NCBI RefSeq assembly: GCF_009828105.1
Contig: NZ_WTYQ01000002.1
Coordinates: 124,001 to 188,000, forward strand
Source: Altericroceibacterium indicum
GTDB lineage: Bacteria; Pseudomonadota; Alphaproteobacteria; Sphingomonadales; Sphingomonadaceae
Reading direction: 5' to 3'
Length of the DNA: 64,000 bases
Numbering within the stretch: position 1 is the first letter of the stretch; each line of letters begins with the position of its first letter. Positions 44,976 to 54,660 of the stretch are shown here, piece after piece. The notes beneath the pieces were generated by a model, which saw only the letters and a program-made list of their open reading frames with translations, was not told the DNA's origin and searched no databases. A program made the translations under genes and the position numbers.

Positions 44976-46118
44976 ATGTCAGGATTTCAATTTTCGATCA
45001 GTTCGGCCGCTCGGCTGGGCCTGTTTCTGGGGGCAGCCGCCACTCAGCCCGCCTGGGCGCAGGATATTCCACCTGCTACGGAGCAATTGCCAGAGGATGC
45101 TCAGGCTCAGGAAAACGTGCAGGAAAGCCCATTTGATCGAGCCTTTGCCCCTGATGCTGAAGCTGACGCAGAAGAAGATCTTGGTCCTCCGCCTGTCCTC
45201 TATATTCGCAATTTGAGGCCACAGCCGCCGATCCTGGTGGAAGTACCTCCACCACCCCCTGTTCTGCCACCATCGGTCAAGCGGATGCTCGACGCGGCGA
45301 TTGCGGATGGTGACAAGGCCAAAGTGGCTGCGGTCGTGTCTATGGCCAAGAACACCAATCCCGATTTCAAAAAGCAAATCGACGATATGGAAGATGCTTT
45401 TCTGGCAGAAAAAGCGCAGATCGCGCGTGAAGAACAGCGCCGGAAAGAAAACCAGATCCGCGCCGCTGGGCTGTTCCAGATGTGGACGGGCAAGGTCGAA
45501 GCAGGCGCTTTGAGAGAAACCGGCAATACCCGTTCGTTAGGTATCACAACCGGCGTCACACTGAACCGCACAGGGCTGCAATGGGTGCACAAGGTGCGCG
45601 GGCTTTATGATTACCAAAAGACCAATGGCGTCACCACGCGTGAACAATATCTGCTAAGCTATGAGCCGCAGTGGAACATCAATCAGGATCTGTTCTTCCT
45701 CTACGGCCTGTCCAAATTCGAGAGTGACCGTTTCCAAGGTTATGATGAGAGATATTCGCTCTCGGGTGGTTTGGGTTATCGCCTGATCAATACCGATCGC
45801 GTGAAGCTTAATATTCAAAGTGGTCCGGCCTGGCGGAAAGTCAATTTCACCGATGGGACGCATGAGATGAAGATCAATGGCCTGGCCGCAGTTGATCTGA
45901 ACTGGAAACTGAACAACAGCGTCAAGCTGATTCAGAACGCCGATGCCTATGTGCAGTCTGGCAATAGCACGCTCAGTTCAACCACCTCACTGGAAGCAAC
46001 GCTGATTGGCAATCTGGCGGCCAAGGCTTCCTATGCGGTCGAATATAATTCTGAACCAATCAACAAGACCTTCAAAACCGATACGATTACCCGTTTCACG
46101 CTGGTCTATAGCTTTTGA
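44976..46118 (+). CDS. DUF481 family outer-membrane protein
   Basis: A 380-residue exported protein. A signal peptide (MSGFQFSISSAARLGLFLGAAATQPAWAQ) is followed by an acidic, proline-rich part (about 30-105), a helical stretch rich in charged residues (about 105-165), and a C-terminal DUF481 beta-barrel domain (about 170-380: GKVEAGALRETGNTRSLGITTG, RFTLVYSF), ending with the Phe typical of outer-membrane barrels. The family includes YdiY-like acid-inducible proteins of unknown role. I chose ATG 44976, which has GGAA five bases upstream, over the frame opening at 44925. Its last 13 bases overlap the end of the convergent DUF3142 gene. Confidence 0.82.
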   Translation: MSGFQFSISSAARLGLFLGAAATQPAWAQDIPPATEQLPEDAQAQENVQESPFDRAFAPDAEADAEEDLGPPPVLYIRNLRPQPPILVEVPPPPPVLPPSVKRMLDAAIADGDKAKVAAVVSMAKNTNPDFKKQIDDMEDAFLAEKAQIAREEQRRKENQIRAAGLFQMWTGKVEAGALRETGNTRSLGITTGVTLNRTGLQWVHKVRGLYDYQKTNGVTTREQYLLSYEPQWNINQDLFFLYGLSKFESDRFQGYDERYSLSGGLGYRLINTDRVKLNIQSGPAWRKVNFTDGTHEMKINGLAAVDLNWKLNNSVKLIQNADAYVQSGNSTLSSTTSLEATLIGNLAAKASYAVEYNSEPINKTFKTDTITRFTLVYSF

Positions 46119-46876
46119 GGCAGTAGAAAAATAACATACCCCAGAAATTGAGCATTACTCTCTAAATTTGCAGGCTCCTGCCACTCCCCGCCCTCCACCA
46201 GAGCGAGGCGAAACGGCACATCGAGCCTGCTAAGCTTTTCACGGTAATCGGTATAATCGGGCACCGTCACCCTGCCCTGATAGGTTTGAATCACCACTTC
46301 ATCGACGCTGGCTGAAACCCTGCGTAGACCGTCTGGCCCATCGCCCGAACTCCAGTCCATCAGGCCGGTGACAGAGAGCTTGTAGCGTTTTGGTAAACGC
46401 TGGCGCAAACGCTTCAGAAATTCAGCATAATCACCAAGTTTGAGAGTAGCAGCGTCAAAATCGATCTGAAGCCCCGCCAGATGATTACCCGCAGCTTCCC
46501 AGCTCTGCATCTGATTGAACAATTGCTGATAGGTGCTTTCTTTCCAATCAAGACGCTCCGCCCTGATCGTCAGCCAGAGAATGACATTATCTTCACCTTG
46601 GGTCTGCGGTGTCGCCCGCAAGGGGACAATGTGCGACGCATCATCCTTGCGCAGTTCCCCCGCCAGCAGATAAACGCTTTTTGCCTGATCCAGAACTTTG
46701 GGTGGTTTCACCCCCGCCCAGAGAAAGAAGCTGTCATAATGGGTCGGGTCGACCGTCTGTACTGGCGCGATTGGCTGCGAATGGCAGCTCAGCAGCAAAC
46801 ATGCTGGAAGAGCAAACAGACCGCGCCAGAGCTTACCAATAATATTTGAGCTCCCGTGCCCAGACCGTATTGCCAT
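46106..46876 (-). CDS. DUF3142 lipoprotein
   Basis: A 256-residue protein. The N-terminus is basic, then a hydrophobic core ending in a lipobox (LPACLLLSCHS), so it should be lipid-anchored. The body matches DUF3142, with the family segment AGLQIDFDAATLKLGDYAEFLKRLRQRLP and then KLSVTGLMDW, a pattern that recalls the strand carrying acidic residues in TIM-barrel glycosidases. No activity is known. The ribosome site AAGGGTG favours ATG at 46876. It overlaps the upstream large protein's last 44 bases, so they form a coupled two-gene operon, and its stop overlaps the convergent DUF481 gene. DUF3142 is a confident call; the role is not. Confidence 0.8.
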   Translation of the reverse strand: MAIRSGHGSSNIIGKLWRGLFALPACLLLSCHSQPIAPVQTVDPTHYDSFFLWAGVKPPKVLDQAKSVYLLAGELRKDDASHIVPLRATPQTQGEDNVILWLTIRAERLDWKESTYQQLFNQMQSWEAAGNHLAGLQIDFDAATLKLGDYAEFLKRLRQRLPKRYKLSVTGLMDWSSGDGPDGLRRVSASVDEVVIQTYQGRVTVPDYTDYREKLSRLDVPFRLALVEGGEWQEPANLESNAQFLGYVIFLLPQKL

Positions 46877-48974
46877 ATTCACCCTTCAAGCGCTCGAACC
46901 ATGCCTTGCGCGTGCTTTCTGGCACATCCTTACCACCGCAGGAATTGTAACCACTGCGGGCATAGCACCAGATCCCGCGATAGAGCGCATAAGCGCGTTC
47001 ATCACGCGTGGCGTTACGATCTGCAATCACCGAAGAATAAATATCGCCCCGGATCGCTTGCCTGTTCGCCGCATAGCCCGGAACGAAGCCTCCCAATTCC
47101 CCAGCCAAAGGCTCCTCACCAAAAGAGAAATGATCAAAACCATTAAGCCGGTAGAACTCCCCAAGGCATAATTTTGCAGAGATATTCCTGCTATTCCCCG
47201 CCAAGGTGCTAATTGTTTGGATCAAACCTGGGCAATTCCAGCCATTATTGGATGTTTCACCATCAACAAGCACGCTTAAGGGTGCATCAGGCGCATAAAT
47301 GCTTTCATACAATGTAAACTCGCCATCTTTGGCAAGGTCATTGGGCATCATTTTGTAATCTTGCAGAAAGGCATCGTAGGCACCAACGGCCAGATCTTTG
47401 TAGAGCAATGTCCAAAGGGCGAAATGGTGCTCTACCCGATTGGCGTCTTTTGCGCTCGCCTGCTGGCGGAGCAATTCTGCAGAGGCAGAATAAGTGAGCA
47501 GACGCCGCCGCACCATGGCATCGGTAATCGGTGAGGCATCAGCAAACACTTGGCTTACCGCGCCCTTCTTCTCGTAATAGAGCGCCAGCCCTAATTCCAC
47601 CGTGGGGCGCTGATAAAGACCCTGAGCCCGCCCCAGCATCCCTTTCCAGAACTGCTCTGTCCCAGATGCGCCCATTTCATTCATCGCCATGCCGCGCAAT
47701 ATCTGACGGCTAAAATCGAGCGGTGTGAACGCCGCCGTCGCAGTGTCTATCGGAATGCGTTGCAGAACATTTGCATAGTTCTTGCCGATATAAAATTCAT
47801 GTGAGGCTAGCAGATAGTCAAACAGTTCCGGTTGCTTGGCAAAGATCGGCTTTTGCTGTTCAATCTGCTCCAGGGTTAAAGGCGGGGCAGCAGAATATTC
47901 AGCATTGCGCATCTGATAGAGATCGCGCGCCGCCAAAAGCATCGGGTCTTTGATGGCATTCTGTGCATTGTCATCGAGCAGCAATTTGTTGTCGATTTCG
48001 TTAATCAGATTAACGGTGGAAACGTCCATAGCACCTTTGGCAAACATCTGCTGATAGGTTTGTGCCAGTTCAGACTGTTTCCCACCCAGCCAATAGGCAC
48101 GGCTCATCAAGCCTTCCGCTGATGCTGCATAAGTGCCTTGCGGATAGCGGCTGAGATAGTTTGCAAGGGCCTGTTCGCCGCGTTCTGCTGCTGCGTGATC
48201 GGTCTTATCGGTCCCCTGGAAATAGCCCCATTTATCAAATGCAGGTGCAAGAGCGGCTCCCAGCTCCGTCCGTGCGACCATGTAATTGGCTGTTTCGCGT
48301 AACCACGGATCGCTTGTGTCCGTCAGCGATTGAAACGCATCAAGCGCCTTACCCCATTCGCCTGAATAAAAGCCCGCAGCGCCGGTGAGATAAGATAGAA
48401 ACGCCTTCCCCGTCTTGCTCTTCACATCCACCAGTGAGGGAGCAAAGTTAGGCGTAGGGTTTACATCTGCATTGCTTTCCCAGGTGGTGCGGCTGCCAGC
48501 ACAGACACTTTCCATACCCAACCGGGCGGCAGAAAGTGTCTGCCGTTCACTTTCACCAAGCGATGAATTGGCAGCAAGCGCACGCTGGAACGCCGCAGCC
48601 CCAGCGGAGAAACTGGCACAGCGCGTCCCATAATAGGGAATCTCCATCATATCGCTGTAACTCAGTGATGGTGCAGCGATGTGATATGCGCTTTGCAGAT
48701 CATCCCATGTGAAGAAATTATGGCCGAAATGGCTCCAGTGATCCTCCGCAGGGTAGGAAGCATTGGGAACAGTCCCGCCAATCATCTGCTGCTTCAAAAG
48801 GAGCAGATTGACCCTTGTGTCATTCCCCGGAGACAGGGTGATCTGGCTGCTACAGGACAAATCAGCAAGGGCCAGCGACCAATTGGGCGAGCAGGTACTA
48901 TCTGCACAGGCAAAGGCTGGTGCGGTTGTCAAAAATGCACTGGCAGCTACGCCAAAAATCGCTTTGCCCCGCAC
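46833..48974 (-). CDS. large secreted helical (TPR-like) protein of unknown function
   Basis: A 713-residue exported protein that I do not recognise. The preferred start is GTG at 48974, five bases after GGGAGGG, giving the signal peptide MRGKAIFGVAASAFLTTAPAFA; ATG at 48989 is an alternative that leaves the motif inside the coding region. The mature protein begins with a cysteine-containing head (CADSTCSPNWS, DLSCSSQ) and continues as helical repeats of TPR/SEL1 style: TYAASAEGLMSRAYWLGGKQSE, QYGNTVWARELKYYW at the end. Related proteins are sometimes annotated as YfiO-like, but no lipobox is present. It overlaps the DUF3142 gene by 44 bases, so both products are probably made together in the envelope. 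Confidence 0.7.
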   Translation of the reverse strand: MRGKAIFGVAASAFLTTAPAFACADSTCSPNWSLALADLSCSSQITLSPGNDTRVNLLLLKQQMIGGTVPNASYPAEDHWSHFGHNFFTWDDLQSAYHIAAPSLSYSDMMEIPYYGTRCASFSAGAAAFQRALAANSSLGESERQTLSAARLGMESVCAGSRTTWESNADVNPTPNFAPSLVDVKSKTGKAFLSYLTGAAGFYSGEWGKALDAFQSLTDTSDPWLRETANYMVARTELGAALAPAFDKWGYFQGTDKTDHAAAERGEQALANYLSRYPQGTYAASAEGLMSRAYWLGGKQSELAQTYQQMFAKGAMDVSTVNLINEIDNKLLLDDNAQNAIKDPMLLAARDLYQMRNAEYSAAPPLTLEQIEQQKPIFAKQPELFDYLLASHEFYIGKNYANVLQRIPIDTATAAFTPLDFSRQILRGMAMNEMGASGTEQFWKGMLGRAQGLYQRPTVELGLALYYEKKGAVSQVFADASPITDAMVRRRLLTYSASAELLRQQASAKDANRVEHHFALWTLLYKDLAVGAYDAFLQDYKMMPNDLAKDGEFTLYESIYAPDAPLSVLVDGETSNNGWNCPGLIQTISTLAGNSRNISAKLCLGEFYRLNGFDHFSFGEEPLAGELGGFVPGYAANRQAIRGDIYSSVIADRNATRDERAYALYRGIWCYARSGYNSCGGKDVPESTRKAWFERLKGEYGNTVWARELKYYW

Positions 48975-49071
48975 CAATCCCTCCCACATTCATGAAATTA
49001 TGGAGAGCATTTGTCGCAGGGATTGCGCGAAATACAAGTGCCATTGATGGCTCTTTTACGGCCCCCATAGA

Positions 49072-49108
49072 GAAAGGCTGCAGAAGCACGGAGCCCCTGC
49101 AGCCTTTC
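49072..49108 (-). terminator. terminator of pnp
   Basis: Perfect 12-base arms GAAAGGCTGCAG (49072-49083 on the plus strand) and its complement (49097-49108), with a 13-base loop, lie just beyond the pnp stop on the minus strand, followed by a T-containing tail. It ends the long minus-strand RNA/translation cluster. Confidence 0.85.
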
Positions 49109-49135
49109 CATTATTCCGTTACTGGAAAGAGTAGC

Positions 49136-51412
49136 TTAATCGTCATCTTTCAGGAAAGCAGGCATGTGGTCAGGGTTGCCCCCTTCCTTTGCCGGGCCAT
49201 TATCGTCGCTCCGCGGGCCACGATTACGGTCACGACCGCCACCGCCACCACGACGTGGGCCACGACGGTCACCGCCGCGATCGCCGCGTGGTTCACGCGC
49301 AGGACGCGTGTCTTCGAGTTCTTCACCCGTTTCCTGGTCAACAACGCGCATGGACAGACGGACCTTGCCACGGTTGTCGATTTCGAGAACCTTGACCTTC
49401 ACTTCCTGACCTTCAGACACGACATCGGTTGGCTTTTCAACGCGTTCGTTCTTCATTTCAGACACATGGACGAGACCGTCCTTACCGCCCATGAAGTTCA
49501 CAAATGCACCGAAATCAACGATGTTGACGACCTTGCCGTTGTAGATCTTGCCAACTTCGGCTTCTTCCACAATGCCTTCGATCCACTTCTTGGCGGCTTC
49601 AATCTGAGCCACGTCGGAAGAGCTGATCTTGATGACACCTTCATCATCGATATCAACCTTAGCGCCGGTTTCTGCGACGATTTCGCGGATAACCTTGCCG
49701 CCGGTGCCGATAACATCACGGATCTTCGACTTGTCGATCTGGATGGTCTCGATGCGCGGTGCATGCGCCGAAAGCTCGTTACGGGCAGACCCCAGAGCCT
49801 TGGTCATTTCACCCAGGATATGCGCACGGCCTTCCTTCGCCTGAGCGAGGGCCTTGCCCATGATTTCCTGCGTGATGCCGGCAACCTTGATGTCCATCTG
49901 CATCGTGGTGATGCCAGCTTCGGTACCAGCAACTTTGAAATCCATGTCGCCAAGGTGATCTTCGTCGCCGAGAATGTCGCTGAGAACAGCAAATTCGTCG
50001 CCTTCGAGGATCAGGCCCATCGCAATACCCGAAACCGGGCGTTCGATTGGCACGCCAGCATCCATCATGGACAGGCAGCCACCGCAAACCGTTGCCATCG
50101 AAGACGAACCGTTGGATTCGGTGATGTCAGACAGAATACGGATCGTGTAAGGAAAATCTTCGCGTGAAGGCAGCACAGGGTGCAGCGCACGCCATGCAAG
50201 CTTACCGTGGCCGATTTCACGACGGCCAGGAGCGCCAAAGCGGCCCACTTCACCAACCGAATAGGGTGGGAAGTTATAGTGCAGCATGAAGTTTGAATAT
50301 GTCAGGCCATCGAGGCCGTCGATCATCTGCTCTGCTTCCTTGGTGCCGAGCGTGGTGGTGCAGATTGCCTGCGTTTCACCGCGCGTGAACAGCGCCGAAC
50401 CATGCGTGCGTGGCAGGAAGCCGACCATCGCTTCAATCGGACGCACTTCATTGACCTTACGGCCATCGATCCGTGCGCCGTCCTTGAGGATCGCCGTGCG
50501 GACGATTTCAGCTTCCAGCTTCTTGCCGAGCTTGCCAGCCGTCATCTGGGTCTGACCGTCTGCATCAGCGTAGTGCGTCTTGATCTTAGCACGCACTTCA
50601 TTGAGCGCGGAAGAACGAGCCGACTTGTCAGTTAGCTTGTAGGCAGCAGCAATATCATTGCCGACCAGACCACGAATTTCTTCCTTCATCGCTGCCTTGT
50701 CATCAGACAGGTCGATTTCCCAAGGTTCCTTGGCGGACTGCTCAGCCAGCTTGATGATCGCATCAATAACCTTGCGGTTTTCTTCATGCGCGAACATGAC
50801 AGCGCCGAGCATGTCTTCTTCCGAAAGCTCCTTGGCTTCGGATTCAACCATCATCACAGCGTCATGCGTTGCGGCAACGACGAGGTCGAGGCGACCTTCA
50901 GCAACTTCCGCCATTGACGGGTTAAGCTGATATTCGCCATCCTTCATGCCAACGCGGCAACCAGCGATCGGGCCCATGAAAGGCACACCCGAAATGGTCA
51001 ACGCAGCAGAAGCAGCGATCATCGCAACAACATCAGCTTCGGTTTCACCGTCATAAGACAGGACTTGGCAGATTACGTTGATTTCGTTGTAGAAACCTTC
51101 AGGGAACAGCGGGCGGACCGGACGATCAATCAGGCGGCTGGTCAGTGTTTCTTTTTCAGTCGCACCGCGTTCGCGCTTGAAGAAGCCACCGGGGATACGG
51201 CCAGCGGCAGAGAATTTTTCCTGATAGTGGACAGTCAGGGGGAAGAAATCCTGCCCTTCCTTCACACTCTTGGCAGCAGTGACTGCGCACAGCACCACAG
51301 TTTCGCCATATGTGGCGAGGACCGCGCCGTCAGCCTGACGAGCAATACGGCCAGTTTCCAAAGTGAGGGTTTTGCCGCCCCACTCCATCGATACGGTTTT
51401 CGTGTCGAACAT
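49136..51412 (-). CDS. pnp: polynucleotide phosphorylase (polyribonucleotide nucleotidyltransferase)
   Basis: A 758-residue exoribonuclease that degrades RNA 3' to 5' by phosphorolysis, within the degradosome, and can add tails in reverse. It has two RNase PH-like domains (about 10-215 and 300-540, joined by a helical linker), a KH domain near 555-610 ([16 protein letters not shown]), and an S1 domain near 620-690 ([28 protein letters not shown]). A basic, glycine-rich tail follows ([13 protein letters not shown]), likely RNA-binding. Length and order match family members. It lies just after rpsO, the usual rpsO-pnp arrangement, with its own leader in between. Confidence 0.97.
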   Translation of the reverse strand: MFDTKTVSMEWGGKTLTLETGRIARQADGAVLATYGETVVLCAVTAAKSVKEGQDFFPLTVHYQEKFSAAGRIPGGFFKRERGATEKETLTSRLIDRPVRPLFPEGFYNEINVICQVLSYDGETEADVVAMIAASAALTISGVPFMGPIAGCRVGMKDGEYQLNPSMAEVAEGRLDLVVAATHDAVMMVESEAKELSEEDMLGAVMFAHEENRKVIDAIIKLAEQSAKEPWEIDLSDDKAAMKEEIRGLVGNDIAAAYKLTDKSARSSALNEVRAKIKTHYADADGQTQMTAGKLGKKLEAEIVRTAILKDGARIDGRKVNEVRPIEAMVGFLPRTHGSALFTRGETQAICTTTLGTKEAEQMIDGLDGLTYSNFMLHYNFPPYSVGEVGRFGAPGRREIGHGKLAWRALHPVLPSREDFPYTIRILSDITESNGSSSMATVCGGCLSMMDAGVPIERPVSGIAMGLILEGDEFAVLSDILGDEDHLGDMDFKVAGTEAGITTMQMDIKVAGITQEIMGKALAQAKEGRAHILGEMTKALGSARNELSAHAPRIETIQIDKSKIRDVIGTGGKVIREIVAETGAKVDIDDEGVIKISSSDVAQIEAAKKWIEGIVEEAEVGKIYNGKVVNIVDFGAFVNFMGGKDGLVHVSEMKNERVEKPTDVVSEGQEVKVKVLEIDNRGKVRLSMRVVDQETGEELEDTRPAREPRGDRGGDRRGPRRGGGGGRDRNRGPRSDDNGPAKEGGNPDHMPAFLKDDD

Positions 51413-51590
51413 ATATTTCCTTCGTGAACCCGCGCTGCCCTATTGCAATGCGGGGCCTACATTATCCGGGTAAGCCGTCCCGGGCCGGTGTGGGGTTTTG
51501 ATACACCCCGAGGCAGCATCACCGAATGTGACGCCCTTACCTCTTTATTGTGTCTGGATCACGACAAGCAACCCAGACCCATATAGCAAA
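51413..51590 (-). promoter_or_regulatory. pnp leader region
   Basis: The 178-base gap between the rpsO terminator and the pnp start contains, on the minus strand, TTGCTT followed by 17 bases and ATAAAG, a possible promoter near 51580-51550. Further on, GGGGTGT...ACCCC forms a hairpin in the leader RNA. In Escherichia coli the pnp leader hairpin is cut by RNase III for autoregulation; the same here is inference. Confidence 0.35.
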
Positions 51591-51613
51591 ACGGCTCCCC
51601 AAGGGGGAGCCGT
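51591..51613 (-). terminator. terminator of rpsO
   Basis: Ten-base arms ACGGCTCCCC (51591-51600) and GGGGAGCCGT (51604-51613) with a 3-base loop, followed on the minus strand by TTTTGC. It begins nine bases after the rpsO stop and partly separates rpsO from pnp. Confidence 0.85.
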
Positions 51614-51621
51614 AAGCTGTC

Positions 51622-51891
51622 TTACTTACGAAGACCCAGTTTCTGGATCAGCGCATTGTACCGCTCAACATCTTTCTTCTTGAGATATGCGAGCAGATTA
51701 CGACGCTTGTTGACCATCATGAGAAGGCCGCGACGCGAATGGTTGTCCTTGTGGTTTTCCTTGAAGTGCTCGGTGAGGTTGCGAATACGCTCTGTGAGGA
51801 TCGCTACCTGAACTTCAGGAGAGCCTGTGTCGCCTTCGGCACGAGCGTGGTCCTGAATGACTTCCTGTTTCTTTTCGGGTGTTACCGACAT
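51622..51891 (-). CDS. rpsO: 30S ribosomal protein S15
   Basis: An 89-residue ribosomal protein that binds 16S rRNA in the central domain and starts assembly of the platform. [77 protein letters not shown] and the QKLGLRK end are the standard S15 sequence. ATG at 51891 gives the usual 89 residues; the frame opens six codons earlier. It lies two bases after the truB stop and before pnp, the conserved order. Confidence 0.98.
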   Translation of the reverse strand: MSVTPEKKQEVIQDHARAEGDTGSPEVQVAILTERIRNLTEHFKENHKDNHSRRGLLMMVNKRRNLLAYLKKKDVERYNALIQKLGLRK

Positions 51892-51892
51892 T

Positions 51893-52822
51893 TCATGACT
51901 CCGCGACATCCTGTAGATTAAAGCCCCTGACCACTTTTGCAGTCCCCGCGTCCAGCTCCATCAGCGCGATTGGCACAGTGCCATGTCGCGCCCAATAAAG
52001 CCCATCAGGTTCAGGGCATCCGGATAAGACACGGCCCTGCTGGACCGCTACTGTCGCTTCCGGATCGAGATCGAGAGCCGGGATGTCGTCCAGCCCCACC
52101 TCAAGCGGCAGAATTATGTCTTCGAGACGCGCGCCCTTACCTATTTCGTTCAATTTGTCCAGCGAAATCGCTTGAACTTCACTAAAAGGGCCTGCTTTCA
52201 AGCGGCGCAGCATGGTCACATGGCCTACGCTTTCCAGCGCATGCGCTATATCCCGTGCCAGAGAACGTATATAGGTGCCCTTGGAAACATTTGCCACCAA
52301 GGTCACACTTTGAAGGCTTGTCCCTTCGCTTGGCTCGTGCCCGCGAATCTCCAGCGCATGGATTATCACCGCACGTTTCTTCAGCACGACTTCTTCTCCG
52401 GCCCGGGCCAGATCATAAGCGCGCTTGCCGTCCACTTTCAAAGCCGAGAATGCGGGCGGGACCTGTTCAATCGCGCCGGTAAAGCGCGGCAGAACCGCTT
52501 CCAATGCAGCCAGCATTGGCCGCACATCGCTGCGTTCAACCACTTCACCCTCAGCATCGAGAGTACTGGTTTGGGTGCCGAACTCCACCGTAAACGCGTA
52601 AATTTTGCTCGCATCGAGCATCCGTCCACAAAGCTTGGTCGCTTCACCCACCGCAATCGGCAGCACGCCTTCAGCCAGCGGATCAAGCGTTCCACCATGG
52701 CCGACCTTGTTCTTCTTGCCATACCCCGCTTCACGCAAGTTACGCTTCACGGCGCTAACGGCCTGCGTTGACCCCAGCCCTACAGGCTTGTCGAGAATGA
52801 TCCATCCATGCGGCTGCTTCAT
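51893..52822 (-). CDS. truB: tRNA pseudouridine(55) synthase
   Basis: A 309-residue enzyme that converts uridine 55 in the T loop of most tRNAs to pseudouridine. The catalytic Asp is about D47 in [17 protein letters not shown]; the N-terminal [17 protein letters not shown] and the middle [13 protein letters not shown] and [14 protein letters not shown] are conserved TruB segments. The C-terminus has the family's second domain. It starts two bases after the M50 protease stop and is followed by rpsO, the widely conserved truB-rpsO order. Confidence 0.97.
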   Translation of the reverse strand: MKQPHGWIILDKPVGLGSTQAVSAVKRNLREAGYGKKNKVGHGGTLDPLAEGVLPIAVGEATKLCGRMLDASKIYAFTVEFGTQTSTLDAEGEVVERSDVRPMLAALEAVLPRFTGAIEQVPPAFSALKVDGKRAYDLARAGEEVVLKKRAVIIHALEIRGHEPSEGTSLQSVTLVANVSKGTYIRSLARDIAHALESVGHVTMLRRLKAGPFSEVQAISLDKLNEIGKGARLEDIILPLEVGLDDIPALDLDPEATVAVQQGRVLSGCPEPDGLYWARHGTVPIALMELDAGTAKVVRGFNLQDVAES

Positions 52823-52823
52823 G

Positions 52824-53510
52824 TCAGGCTCCTGCTACCCATAGAGCGAGGCCCATATAATGCTCCTGCAGCCATGCGACAGGCGGCATCACGACGTTCT
52901 CCACAATCCTCGCATTGGGGAAGAAATAGGGGACCACCAGCAACAGGATGAACACAAGCGGGAAGCCGAAGGGCCGTAATTTTGCATAGACCTGCGCGGC
53001 TTTGCGAGGCAACAAACCTTCCACGATGTGCGATCCATCAAACGGCGGGATAGGCAGTAAATTGAACAGTGCCAGGAAGATGTTGATGAGCAGGAAATAC
53101 TGTAACACCATTACGATGTAGAGGCTCGCGCCGACAGGTGGCTGGCTCAGCGTATGGAAGAAGAGTCCAAGAAGCACAGCACCCACTGCCGCCAGAAACA
53201 GATTAGACAACGGCCCTGCCGCCGCCACGGCAATCATACCAAAACGCGGATTGCTCAAACGGCTCTGCCGCACAGGCACAGGCTTGGCCCAGCCAAACAC
53301 TGGCGCGCCCGAGAGAGCCAGTAAACCTGGCACCAGCAGGGTTCCCATAGGGTCAACATGGCGCAGCGGGTTAAGTGTCAGGCGGCGTTGCTCTTTCGCT
53401 GTGGGGTCACCCAATACAAGCGCAGTCCAGCCATGGGAGACTTCGTGGAAAACGATAGCGAAAACCAGTGCTGGAATAAGCGCCAGCGCTTGAAGGAGAG
53501 TGTCAGACAT
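52824..53510 (-). CDS. site-2 protease family (M50) membrane metalloprotease
   Basis: A 228-residue membrane zinc protease of the short M50B type. The zinc motif is HEVSHG, with H22, E23 and H26 in the first helix, and the third ligand is the Asp in NLLPIPPFDGSHI near 165-175. Five or six hydrophobic helices are visible. There is no PDZ domain, so it is the minimal type rather than RseP. Such proteases cut membrane-bound substrates within the lipid layer, but targets of the minimal type are unknown. It is followed two bases later by truB. Confidence 0.88.
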   Translation of the reverse strand: MSDTLLQALALIPALVFAIVFHEVSHGWTALVLGDPTAKEQRRLTLNPLRHVDPMGTLLVPGLLALSGAPVFGWAKPVPVRQSRLSNPRFGMIAVAAAGPLSNLFLAAVGAVLLGLFFHTLSQPPVGASLYIVMVLQYFLLINIFLALFNLLPIPPFDGSHIVEGLLPRKAAQVYAKLRPFGFPLVFILLLVVPYFFPNARIVENVVMPPVAWLQEHYMGLALWVAGA

Positions 53511-53542
53511 GATGCCTTAGATGGTGGCTCGGTAAAAGAATG

Positions 53543-54082
53543 TCAGCCCTGCCACTCTTCCTTTAATATAGCAAAGATTGCCGTGTCGCGCAGATAGCCG
53601 GTCCAGGTGATGCGGTTCTGGCGCAATACGCCTTCCGCCTGTGCCCCTGCCTTTTGCACCGCCGCCATGCTGCGGACGTTTCGTGTATCCACGCGAAATT
53701 CGATCCGGTTAAAGCCGCAAGCGAAAGCATGGTTTATCATCAGCCGCTTCATCACGGCATTAAAGCCAGTGGCGCGCACTTTTGGGGCAATGAATGTTCC
53801 GCCAATTTCAAGGCTTCGGTTGGCCCGGTCGGGGCGAATGAAGTTGGTCATGCCGACCACATCCCCCGTTCCACTATCCAGCACAGCAAAATTCACCCAA
53901 TCCTGTGCCTGCCGAATAGCGGCAATGTTCCGGTCAAAATCAGAGCCCATCATATTAGTCGGATAGATCTGCCAGATCTCTTCATCCTGGGCACATACAG
54001 TGCGGATATGTTCAATATGCGCATCCACCATAGGTTTAAGTTGGACAGGCGCTGCTTCCAGCAGGCAGTTTAAATCATCCAT
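53543..54082 (-). CDS. GNAT family N-acetyltransferase
   Basis: A 179-residue acetyltransferase. The central and late segments carry the fold: NFAVLDSGTGDVVGMTNFIRPDRANRSLEIGGTFIAPKVRATGFNAVMKRLMINHAF (strands 3-4 and the acetyl-CoA-binding helix) and FNRIEFRVDTRNVRSMAAVQKAGAQAEGVLR. It resembles the RimJ/RimL-type subgroup (N-S-x-A-x-x-K-A-G-like NVRSMAAVQKAG), members of which acetylate protein N-termini or small molecules. ATG at 54082 has GGAGG six bases upstream and overlaps the tdk stop by eight bases. Substrate unknown. Confidence 0.85.
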   Translation of the reverse strand: MDDLNCLLEAAPVQLKPMVDAHIEHIRTVCAQDEEIWQIYPTNMMGSDFDRNIAAIRQAQDWVNFAVLDSGTGDVVGMTNFIRPDRANRSLEIGGTFIAPKVRATGFNAVMKRLMINHAFACGFNRIEFRVDTRNVRSMAAVQKAGAQAEGVLRQNRITWTGYLRDTAIFAILKEEWQG

Positions 54083-54652
54083 TGAGAGCCTCCGTGAAAT
54101 GGCGGCGGCATAGTGCGACATAGCGGCCATTGCCTCCGATTTCAGTTTGCACACCGGCTTTCACAGCACCGCCATCATCATCGACCCTGAGATTCATGAT
54201 CGCCTTGCGCCCGCAATGACAGACAGCTTTCAGCTCAATCAGTGCATCAGCAATGCCGAGCAATATCGCGGAGCCGGAGAAAAGCTCGCCCTGAAAGTCT
54301 GTTCTGAGCCCGTAGCACAGCACCGGAATGCCACCTTCGTCAACAAGCCGTGCGCATTGCCAGACCTGTTCTTTCGATAGAAACTGCGCTTTATCAATCA
54401 ACACACAAGACAGGGGCTGCACGTGGTGAGCGGCCATTACGACCTCCCACATATGCGTTTGACCATCAAAGCGATGTGCATCAGCTTCCAGCCCGATCCG
54501 GCTTGCGATTGGCTTTCCTTGGGATCTAGCATCCAATGCGGCGGTCCACAGCATAGTGGCCATGCCGCGTTCACGATAGTTGAAGTCCGCCTGCAGAAGC
54601 ATGGTTGATTTGCCGGCATTAATGCTGGCATAGTAAAATAGAGCTTGGCCAT
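54075..54652 (-). pseudogene. tdk: thymidine kinase, frameshifted near codon 6
   Basis: Homologues begin MAKLYFYYASMNAGKST. Here ATG at 54652 gives MAKLYF, then the frame is lost: the run TTTT (plus strand AAAA, 54635-54638) is one base shorter than needed. The next frame gives FYYASINAGKST with the Walker A lysine, then MLLQADFNYRERGM, CVLIDKAQFLS, FGELFSG-like DFQGELFSGS and the zinc Cys pair CHCGRKA to the stop at 54075. That second frame has no ATG, GTG or TTG before 54602, which would lose the P-loop. So a one-base deletion, a sequencing or assembly error, or slippage must be involved. Thymidine kinase salvages thymidine to dTMP. The gene is otherwise intact and sits between rbfA and a GNAT gene. 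Confidence 0.8.
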
Positions 54653-54660
54653 CCGCCAGG

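Noticed and set aside
48920-50167. A 415-codon plus-strand frame opposite pnp
   Set aside because: Shadow of pnp; no family features.
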